In this document: positions 1 to 5,204 of the stretch, in pieces
Numbering within the stretch: position 1 is the stretch's first letter
How the letters are laid out: each line of letters opens with the position of its first letter
DNA from: an uncultured Lachnospiraceae bacterium
GTDB taxonomy: Bacteria; Bacillota; Clostridia; Lachnospirales; Lachnospiraceae
NCBI GenBank assembly: GCA_910588755.1
Contig: CAJUQZ010000178.1
Span: 371-7,637 of the forward strand
Length of the DNA stretch: 7,267 bases
Direction: 5' to 3'
Position numbers and translations under genes: made by a program
Notes under the pieces: generated by a model
What the model saw: the letters and a program-made list of their open reading frames with translations, nothing else
Database searches by the model: none
What the model was told of the DNA's origin: nothing

Positions 1-714
1 GTCCATATTCCGCTCGATGATCTGCTCTAACAAGATCACGCGCCTTGTCCCATCCTCCGCCTCCGGAAGCTGTATGATACGCGGTAGTACGCTTGGCACC
101 TGGACAGTTGCAAACTCCAGTTCTTTGCCCTGAACAGATTTCTTATTAAACAGATGCCTCCTGCCCTTCTCTGTCTTCCTAGAAACCAAGGCTCCCAGAT
201 TCAAGGATTTGTTCCGTATGAGCGGAAACGGCCTCGAGGAGTCCACGGCCATCGGCGTGAGTACCGGATATACATAGTCCTGAAAATACCGATCGACAAA
301 AGCACAGTCCTTTCTGGTGAGCGCCTCATGACTCTCGACCATGATAAGCCCGTTCTGGGAAAGAAGCGGGAGCAGCGACCTGTTATAGACAGAATACTGA
401 AGGCTCACAAGCTCATGCGTCGCCCTGTTCACCTGCTCGAGCTGTTCTGACGGTGTCATTCCCGCGATATCCTTCTTGGTATAGCCAGCATTTACCATAT
501 CCTTTAACGAGGCCACACGCACCATAAAAAATTCATCCAGATTTGACGCTGTGATGCCCAGAAATTTGAGTCGTTCAAACAGCGGGATCTCCTTGTCCCG
601 CGCTTCGCCCAGCACACGGTTGTTAAAGGCGAGCCAGCTCAATTCCCTGTTATAATAGTATTCAGACCTGCTGTAATCGTACTTATTGTCCGATTTACTG
701 TTCTTATCGCCCAT
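1..714 (-). CDS. ppk1: Polyphosphate kinase 1, N-terminal part (truncated by window edge)
   Basis: Reversibly transfers the terminal phosphate of ATP to a growing polyphosphate chain in the cytoplasm. Only the first 238 residues are in the window; the reading frame is open to base 1, so the catalytic histidine domains lie outside. The visible part matches the PPK1 N-terminal domain: NRELSWLAFNNRVLGEA at residues 22-38, then the PLFERLKFLGITASNLDEFF block at about 44-63, whose Asn58 corresponds to the ATP-binding Asn of the family, and VRV right after it. The stretch YVYPVLTPMAVDSSRPFP at about 147-164 begins the head domain. The ATG at 712-714 is preceded by GGGGGA at a spacing of 6. The first 20 residues are a polar, Lys/Asp/Ser/Tyr-rich extension before the conserved domain. 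It lies 23 bases after the ppx-like stop codon, so synthesis and breakdown of polyphosphate are encoded together, a common arrangement. The family call is firm; integrity of the full gene cannot be judged. Confidence 0.95.
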   Translation of the reverse strand, partial: MGDKNSKSDNKYDYSRSEYYYNRELSWLAFNNRVLGEARDKEIPLFERLKFLGITASNLDEFFMVRVASLKDMVNAGYTKKDIAGMTPSEQLEQVNRATHELVSLQYSVYNRSLLPLLSQNGLIMVESHEALTRKDCAFVDRYFQDYVYPVLTPMAVDSSRPFPLIRNKSLNLGALVSRKTEKGRRHLFNKKSVQGKELEFATVQVPSVLPRIIQLPEAEDGTRRVILLEQIIERNMD

Positions 715-720
715 CTCTAT

Positions 721-726
721 TCCCCC
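721..726 (-). promoter_or_regulatory. Ribosome binding site of ppk1
   Basis: On the minus strand this reads GGGGGA, six bases before the ppk1 ATG. It lies inside the 23-base gap after the phosphatase stop codon, so ppk1 has its own initiation signal but is close enough for translational coupling to the gene before it. Confidence 0.6.
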
Positions 727-737
727 ATTACTTCATT

Positions 738-2300
738 TTAGATATTGCTTTTTTTCTGTCTTAGAACCGGTTTGATGTTGTACACCTCCTCAAAAAAGGT
801 TGCGCACTTATCAAACAACCCAAACTCCAGCGTCATGTCCGCGTTGGTCTCCACTGTGAGTACCAGCTCGTCATTTTTATTCACCGCCTTGAGCTTATTG
901 CACTTGCCCCTGTTGCTTAGGTCAAGCCCGTCTGAAAGCCTGATGATGGCAGTCAGCTTCGCGATTTTTAGGTACGCCTCCCTGTCAAGTGACGCGTTGT
1001 TGTCCATGATATGGTAGTAGTCAAATTTCTCTGTCGCATACTTGACCGTGCTCGCCACCACCTCGCGCTCCACATGAGACAAACCGATGATTTCCGTCGC
1101 GATAATAATATTGTAAGAGTTCTCACCAACACTTGCAAGGCTAATGAACCTGCCGCAGTCACCCAGGATTGCGCACAGCTGCAAAAGCAGCCTGTCGCGC
1201 TTTGACAGACCGTGTATTTCTTTCATGCTGTCAAAGATCGTCAACGCAATCATCTCGCGCTCACGTGTGCGGTGCTCGCCGCTGTGATAACGCCTGTTGA
1301 TATCCCTCGCACAGTCGAGGATATCCTGCTCAAAATCATGCTGCATCCCCTCGGCATCCGATGGCAGCAGGTGCTTTAGCTCCGCATACTCGTACGCGAT
1401 ACCGTCACACAGGGAAACGCCCGGTGCCCACAACATCTCTGCCCCTAGAAGCTTAATCATATATTTGATCATCAGAGCCGACAGATACAGCAGGGAAATA
1501 TTTTCCTGCGCCAGCCCCAGCGACATTGCAATCTCCCGCGCCTTTTTCTTTTTGAGGGAATCCACAAACGCCAGAAAATTCTCTGTGCTGACCTGTCCCT
1601 TCTTGATCGTCTCTATATAGTTTCTCTGCACGATCAGCGACACATAATCATCAACCAAAATCACATTTGGTATCTTCTTATCCCCTATAAACATCTCCCG
1701 AAAGCTTTCTAGACTGTCACAGACCATCTCCTCCACGATGTCCTCGAGCTGATAGCTCCGATAGGACACCCGCGCCAATTCCTCACGCATACGGAGCACA
1801 CCCGGCCTGATATTCTGTGAGGTGACAAGGCTATCCTCATCAAAGAGGGATATCTGTATACTCCCCCCTCCTATATCAATAAAAGCTGTACTCTTCTCGA
1901 TAATACTCTGAAAGTCCTTCACCCTTGATGCCACAGACTTGTAATCAAGAAACCGCTGCTCCGAATTGCTCAGGGCATCGATATGAATTCCTGTCCATGT
2001 CTCAATCTGGTCTAGCAAGATCAGTCTGTTCTGCGATTCCCTGACAGCACTTGTCCCATAGGCCCTGTAGTCGTCCACCTTGTATGATTTCATGATCGCC
2101 ATAAATTCATTGAGCATCCTGCAAAGCTCATTCACCCGGTCATTATTGATCTTCCCCATAAAATACGAGTCTGTACCAAGCTCAATCCTGTGCCTGATAT
2201 GGTCGATTTCCTTGATGCCATTTTTGCTCGATATCTCGTATATTTTCATCGCAAGCTCATAGGAGCCCACATCGATTGCCGCAAACGTTTTGTAAGCCAA
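738..2300 (-). CDS. ppx: Ppx/GppA-family exopolyphosphatase with C-terminal HD-like domain
   Basis: Member of the Ppx/GppA phosphatase family (ASKHA fold), which releases phosphate from polyphosphate ends or hydrolyses pppGpp. The 520-residue length matches two-domain Ppx proteins. Visible motifs are the phosphate-1 loop AIDVGSYELAMKIYEIS (8-24), the YGTSAVRESQN block (81-91), a degenerate form of the SGxEEA region at 111-116 (SNSEQR, with Glu114 at the catalytic-Glu position), and the phosphate-2 loop IDIGGGSIQI (141-150). In the last, Gln149 stands where the family motif GGGSTE has Glu. The C-terminal domain (about 325-475) resembles the HD domain: RYHSGEH (337-343), LCAILGDCGRF (375-385) and EIIGLSHVEREVVA (403-416). 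The expected His-Asp pair reads Gly380-Asp381, and the later YH..HS region is VGENSYN, so metal binding here is doubtful. The start is TTG, supported by AGAGGTG six bases upstream and by an in-frame stop two codons upstream; the next ATG (codon 18) would delete the phosphate-1 loop. It lies 44 bases after pheA and 23 before ppk1. The family is firm; polyphosphate as substrate is inferred mainly from the ppk1 neighbour. Confidence 0.9.
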   Translation of the reverse strand: MAYKTFAAIDVGSYELAMKIYEISSKNGIKEIDHIRHRIELGTDSYFMGKINNDRVNELCRMLNEFMAIMKSYKVDDYRAYGTSAVRESQNRLILLDQIETWTGIHIDALSNSEQRFLDYKSVASRVKDFQSIIEKSTAFIDIGGGSIQISLFDEDSLVTSQNIRPGVLRMREELARVSYRSYQLEDIVEEMVCDSLESFREMFIGDKKIPNVILVDDYVSLIVQRNYIETIKKGQVSTENFLAFVDSLKKKKAREIAMSLGLAQENISLLYLSALMIKYMIKLLGAEMLWAPGVSLCDGIAYEYAELKHLLPSDAEGMQHDFEQDILDCARDINRRYHSGEHRTREREMIALTIFDSMKEIHGLSKRDRLLLQLCAILGDCGRFISLASVGENSYNIIIATEIIGLSHVEREVVASTVKYATEKFDYYHIMDNNASLDREAYLKIAKLTAIIRLSDGLDLSNRGKCNKLKAVNKNDELVLTVETNADMTLEFGLFDKCATFFEEVYNIKPVLRQKKSNI

Positions 2301-2306
2301 AAGCTA

Positions 2307-2313
2307 CACCTCT
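2307..2313 (-). promoter_or_regulatory. Ribosome binding site that fixes the TTG start of ppx
   Basis: The minus strand reads AGAGGTG, six bases before the TTG at 2298-2300. A TAG stop in the same frame at 2304-2306 excludes any longer form. Together these make TTG the only start that keeps the conserved AIDVGS loop. Confidence 0.75.
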
Positions 2314-2344
2314 TCCCCCTAAAAAGTATCACTGTCTGAATCTT

Positions 2345-3469
2345 TTAATAATTGCCAAGTATCTTCATGTTGCGCGTCTCCTCGCGCAGTCCCCGAAGCG
2401 CATTTCTCACCGCACTGTCAGCAAGGTTCCCTTCAAAATCCAGGAAAAACCTGTATTCCCAGTTTCTTCCTGCAATCGGCCTTGACTCGATCTTGGTCAC
2501 ATTCAGGCCATTGTACATCAGATGCGACAGCGCATGGTAAAGCGCCCCGCTCTCATGATTCACCTCAAAACACAAGCTGATCTTTGTGGCGCCCTTTGCA
2601 AATACCTTCTGGTTCGTGATGATGATAAAGCGTGTCGAGTTCTCCTTTACATCATTCACACCCCGTTTTAAAATGTCCAGTCCGTATACCTTTGCGGCCA
2701 TCTCCCCCGCGATCGCCGCCTGCGTCTGGTCCTTGTCGTCGGCGACCTTCTTGGCCGCGTAGGCATTATTTTTCATGCTGATCTGCTGCCAACCGGTCTC
2801 AGACAGATAATGTGCGCTCTGGAGCAGTGACTGCGGATGCGAATACACCGTTCTGATATCCTCTATCCTTGTACCTGGCGACGCCATCAGGCACTGCTCG
2901 ACTTTGATGATCTGTTCCCCGACGATATAGTTTTCAAACTCCACTAGCAGATCGTAAATCTCACTCACAATCCCGGCTGATGAATTTTCAATCGGGAGCA
3001 CTGCAAAATCCGCACTCCCCTCATCTATTGCAAGCATCGCATCTCGGAATGTGCTGACGTTAGAGCTGTCCACCTCCTCCCCGAAATACTCAACCATAGC
3101 TGCCTGTGAGTACGCGCCCTCTGCCCCCTGGAACACAACGCGGCATTTCCTGTAATCAATCTCTCCCATCTCGATAAAGGAGAGCCTACCCTCCCCGTTG
3201 TGCTTCGTTATCATCTGATACTGGAGCTTCCTGCTCATCGCCATAATCTGCTCAAACAGATCCCTGATACCCTGCGCGTTAAATTCGTTGTGCGCAAGTC
3301 CGCTGACAGCCTTTAGTTTCTGCTGCTCCCTCTCCTTGTCAACCACCCTTTTGCCCGTCTCAATCTTATACGCCGCCACCTTGGCGCACACATCCATCCT
3401 CTCCTCATATAGCGCGACAATCTGGCGGTCAATGTCATCGAGCGCGCCCCTTAATTCCGATAAATCCAT
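2345..3469 (-). CDS. pheA: Bifunctional chorismate mutase / prephenate dehydratase (P-protein)
   Basis: Converts chorismate to prephenate and then to phenylpyruvate, the committed route to phenylalanine, in the cytoplasm. Three domains are visible in 374 residues. An AroQ chorismate mutase spans about 2-86; compared with the E. coli P-protein its active-site residues are all present (Arg7, Arg24, Lys35, Asp44, Arg47, Glu48, Gln83). A prephenate dehydratase domain spans about 108-285, with FQGAEGAYSQAA (113-124), PIENSSAGIV (159-168), SHPQS (210-214) and the catalytic ENSTRF (276-281, Thr279). A C-terminal ACT domain spans about 296-374, with GALYHAL (308-314) and ESRP (328-331), the phenylalanine-binding motifs, so feedback inhibition by phenylalanine is expected. 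A longer reading from an ATG at 3526 is possible, but the ATG at 3467-3469 has AGGAGG eight bases upstream and directly precedes the first mutase helix. The longer start would also lie upstream of the predicted transcription start. It is the first gene of the leftward unit leading into ppx and ppk1. Confidence 0.96.
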   Translation of the reverse strand: MDLSELRGALDDIDRQIVALYEERMDVCAKVAAYKIETGKRVVDKEREQQKLKAVSGLAHNEFNAQGIRDLFEQIMAMSRKLQYQMITKHNGEGRLSFIEMGEIDYRKCRVVFQGAEGAYSQAAMVEYFGEEVDSSNVSTFRDAMLAIDEGSADFAVLPIENSSAGIVSEIYDLLVEFENYIVGEQIIKVEQCLMASPGTRIEDIRTVYSHPQSLLQSAHYLSETGWQQISMKNNAYAAKKVADDKDQTQAAIAGEMAAKVYGLDILKRGVNDVKENSTRFIIITNQKVFAKGATKISLCFEVNHESGALYHALSHLMYNGLNVTKIESRPIAGRNWEYRFFLDFEGNLADSAVRNALRGLREETRNMKILGNY

Positions 3470-3477
3470 CTGCCTGT

Positions 3478-3483
3478 CCTCCT
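3478..3483 (-). promoter_or_regulatory. Ribosome binding site of pheA
   Basis: A perfect AGGAGG on the minus strand, eight bases before the ATG at 3467-3469. It decides this start over the in-frame ATG 57 bases further upstream. Confidence 0.85.
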
Positions 3484-3514
3484 GTATCCCCGCTTTTATC
3501 CACTTGTTTTTTCT

Positions 3515-3543
3515 AGTATAGCACAACCAATAAAGTTTGTAAA
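3515..3543 (-). promoter_or_regulatory. Sigma-A-type promoter of the pheA-ppx-ppk1 unit
   Basis: On the minus strand, TTTACA (3543-3538; 5 of 6 to TTGACA) is separated by 17 bases from TATACT (3520-3515; 5 of 6). TGC directly precedes the -10 box, giving an extended -10. Transcription would begin near 3508, leaving a leader of roughly 38 bases before the pheA ATG. That is too short for a T-box or a phenylalanine leader-peptide attenuator, and none is visible. Runs of A/T upstream could serve as an UP element. Confidence 0.75.
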
Positions 3544-3560
3544 AAAATATATAAAGAAAT

Positions 3561-3590
3561 CTTTCATTTTTATATAAAATTATTTATAAT
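3561..3590 (+). promoter_or_regulatory. Possible promoter for the DUF5050-like gene
   Basis: A perfect TATAAT lies at 3585-3590, about 50 bases before the ATG at 3640. The best -35 candidate, CTTTCA at 3561-3566 with an 18-base spacer, matches only 3 of 6, so the call rests on the -10 box, the position and the very A/T-rich surroundings. It would be divergent from the pheA promoter, with the two -35 regions less than 20 bases apart. In an A/T-rich stretch a chance TATAAT is not unlikely. Confidence 0.4.
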
Positions 3591-3627
3591 GATTACATAC
3601 ACAAAATATTACCTTTCACAATACATA

Positions 3628-3634
3628 GGGGGGA
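3628..3634 (+). promoter_or_regulatory. Ribosome binding site of the DUF5050-like gene
   Basis: GGGGGGA ends five bases before the ATG at 3640. It selects this start over the ATG at 3589, which lies inside the predicted -10 box and has no ribosome binding site. Confidence 0.65.
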
Positions 3635-3639
3635 ACACA

Positions 3640-4680
3640 ATGAAAAAAAAGGTTATCGCCACAATCTGCATCATATGTGCAGTGCTGCTGGTTGCCGGAC
3701 TGGCAGTCTTTAAGTATCTCTCTGGCAGGGTTCCGCAAAATCCTGCCGGAACTGTCGGTAACACTGCAGGAAATCTCTATAACAACGGGCTTTTCTGTGA
3801 GAATGACGGGTATGTCTACTTTGCAAACGCATACGACTCATCTTCGCTCTACCGCATGCGCCCAGACGAATCCGAGATGGAAAAACTGGCCTACGCGGAG
3901 GTTGGAAGCATCAATGCGGACGGCAAATACCTGTACTACTATCAGGGAGGCAGCGGTAGCGGAACTGGCCTTGGCTTTGTCCTTAGCACAACCGGTATCT
4001 ACCGCACAAACAAGGCAAAAGCCAGTGATGCCCTCTGTCTTGACCGGGTAAACGGAAAGTATGTCCTTCTTGCGGACAACGATGTATACTATACCTGTTC
4101 AGCCGATCAGACATCCCTGAAAAAGGTATCGACGGATGGCAAAAACAAGGAGACGCTCCTAGAGCTTAACATTCTCCCTGTGAGCGTACAGAACTCTACC
4201 TTTTACTATCTCAACACGGAGGGAAACCTGCACCTAATGGCGCTTGATCTGAAAACCAACACCTCGCGCCAGGTGCTCGCGGAAGATGTGTATATGCCGA
4301 TCATTGAGGGCAATACCGTCTATGGCATTGACATTCACGACAACTACTCACTAATTAGCCTCAACACTACCGATGGCAGCAAAAAACTGCTTGACACGGG
4401 CCGGATCGACTTGCTCAATGTGACGGATAGCTATATCTACTACCAGACTTCTGGCAATACGCCCCAGCTAAAGCGCATCCGCCGCGACGGCTCTGGCATG
4501 GAGGTGGTGGCGGACGGCTCTTATAGCAACATCAACGCCACCTCACAGTACCTGTACTTCACACAGTTTGGAAGCAGTACACCAGTGTTCAAGACGCCCG
4601 TGTCTGGACCTGTAAATGTCACGACATTTGACCGGGCCTCACAGGCAGCAATCGCAGAGCTCAACAACACCAAAAAATAA
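3640..4680 (+). CDS. Membrane-anchored DUF5050-like beta-propeller protein
   Basis: A 346-residue extracytoplasmic protein of unknown function. After a short basic start (MKKK), residues 5-27 form one hydrophobic segment (VIATICIICAVLLVAGLAVFKYL). There is no lipobox and no clear signal-peptidase site, so an uncleaved N-terminal anchor is likely. The rest consists of seven repeats of about 38-48 residues, near 49-86, 87-135, 136-176, 177-216, 217-254, 255-293 and 294-332. Most follow the pattern 'GxYVYY...D...LYRxxxDGxxxxxL' (for example YVYFANAYDSSSLYRMRPDE, YIYYQTSGN followed by LKRIRRDGSGMEVV, and YLYFTQFGS), which fits a seven-bladed propeller and resembles the clostridial DUF5050 family. 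No catalytic motif is seen; a binding or scaffolding role at the cell surface is inference. The longer reading from ATG 3589 was rejected because the ATG at 3640 has GGGGGGA five bases upstream and directly precedes the basic start of the anchor. It is followed 48 bases later by a small membrane protein gene. Confidence 0.8.
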   Translation: MKKKVIATICIICAVLLVAGLAVFKYLSGRVPQNPAGTVGNTAGNLYNNGLFCENDGYVYFANAYDSSSLYRMRPDESEMEKLAYAEVGSINADGKYLYYYQGGSGSGTGLGFVLSTTGIYRTNKAKASDALCLDRVNGKYVLLADNDVYYTCSADQTSLKKVSTDGKNKETLLELNILPVSVQNSTFYYLNTEGNLHLMALDLKTNTSRQVLAEDVYMPIIEGNTVYGIDIHDNYSLISLNTTDGSKKLLDTGRIDLLNVTDSYIYYQTSGNTPQLKRIRRDGSGMEVVADGSYSNINATSQYLYFTQFGSSTPVFKTPVSGPVNVTTFDRASQAAIAELNNTKK

Positions 4681-4697
4681 ATATCCCAATACTGAAT

Positions 4698-4759
4698 AAG
4701 GTAAAGGAAATCTGGTTATGCTGATAGCATGAAAAAACCGATTATTCCTTTACCTTTTT
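4698..4759 (+). terminator. Long inverted repeat with T-run, overlapping the next gene's start
   Basis: A perfect 12-base inverted repeat (AAGGTAAAGGAA at 4698-4709, TTCCTTTACCTT at 4745-4756) ends in a run of five T (4755-4759), the form of an intrinsic terminator or attenuator. The 35-base interior can fold further: GGTT 4714-4717 with AACC 4736-4739, and ATGCT 4718-4722 with AGCAT 4726-4730. The stem is A/T-rich and the loop long, so termination would probably be partial. The right arm lies in codons 6-10 of the downstream gene. The left arm contains the only Shine-Dalgarno-like sequence, so folding could also block translation. Confidence 0.5.
4703..4732 (+). promoter_or_regulatory. Possible translated leader: SD plus four-codon ORF coupled to the next gene
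   Basis: AAAGGA at 4703-4708 is followed, nine bases on, by ATG at 4718. That ATG opens a mini-ORF of four codons (Met-Leu-Ile-Ala) ending in TGA at 4730-4732. The stop overlaps the ATG of the downstream gene (4729-4731) as ATGA, the classic layout for termination-reinitiation. The same Shine-Dalgarno sequence is 20 bases from the downstream ATG, too far for normal direct initiation. This is read directly from sequence; translation of so short an ORF is inference. Confidence 0.35.
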
Positions 4760-5187
4760 CTGATAGTAGGACGAACTTCATAAAAAATTTTGTAAAATGC
4801 GGCACAGCCGGCTGGTGTATGGAAATTACCTTTACCGCCCTTGGCGCACTAAGACGCCGTGAGCTTCCCCTCGTCGGGCAGACCTCCCTGTGGATGTTTC
4901 CGGTCTATGGCAGTGCGGCTTTTTTCAAGCCATTGTTTTCTCTGTGCAGGCACTGCCGCCTAGTCGTGCGCGGCACATTCTATGCCCTTGCGATCTTTGG
5001 TGCAGAATATGCCAGTGGGCGCCTTCTCTCAAGGCACAGGCTGTGTCCCTGGAACTACGACCGCCACCACTGGCACATCAACGGATTAATCCGCATTGAC
5101 TATTTCCCCTTCTGGTTTCTTGCAGGACTCCTATTCGAGCGGATTCTGACCAGCCACAGACCCTCCGGCCAGAAATTAGACTCGTGA
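4729..5187 (+). CDS. Small multi-pass membrane protein, PF06541-like (putative ABC transporter permease)
   Basis: A 152-residue integral membrane protein that resembles the PF06541 family, annotated as putative ABC transporter permease although no transport function is established. Hydrophobic segments lie at about 22-40 (weak), 52-72, 78-98 and 122-139. Family-like features are the GWCMEITFTAL stretch near 28-38, GQTSLWMFPVYG (50-61), FGAEYASGRLLSR (90-102), and the aromatic/basic CPWNYDRHHWHINGLIRIDY block (106-125) before the last helix. The start at 4729 is the only in-frame candidate before Met31: an in-frame TAA stands at 4702-4704 with no ATG, GTG or TTG between. It lacks a correctly spaced Shine-Dalgarno sequence of its own and its ATG overlaps the stop of a possible leader mini-ORF. 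It follows the propeller gene by 48 bases and ends 17 bases from the convergent carboxypeptidase stop. No ATP-binding partner is nearby, so a transporter role is unsupported here. Confidence 0.75.
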   Translation: MKKPIIPLPFSDSRTNFIKNFVKCGTAGWCMEITFTALGALRRRELPLVGQTSLWMFPVYGSAAFFKPLFSLCRHCRLVVRGTFYALAIFGAEYASGRLLSRHRLCPWNYDRHHWHINGLIRIDYFPFWFLAGLLFERILTSHRPSGQKLDS

Positions 5188-5204
5188 GCTGACTGGATGG
5201 AGCA

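Noticed and set aside
154..450. Rightward open frame of 98 codons
   Set aside because: It lies entirely opposite the conserved ppk1 coding region and has no ribosome binding site or family resemblance; an antisense shadow.
3470..3508. Phenylalanine leader peptide or T-box upstream of pheA
   Set aside because: The predicted leader is only about 38 bases and shows no Phe-codon run, no T-box consensus and no terminator hairpin.
3470..3526. Longer pheA start at the upstream ATG
   Set aside because: It lies upstream of the predicted transcription start and overlaps the -10 box; the ATG at 3469 has a perfect AGGAGG.
5144..5174. Hairpin TTCTGRCC/GGYCAGAA as a terminator for the convergent genes
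   Set aside because: The 8-base stem holds only with one G-U pair on the minus strand, and no T-run follows on either strand. No convincing intrinsic terminator was found between the convergent genes.
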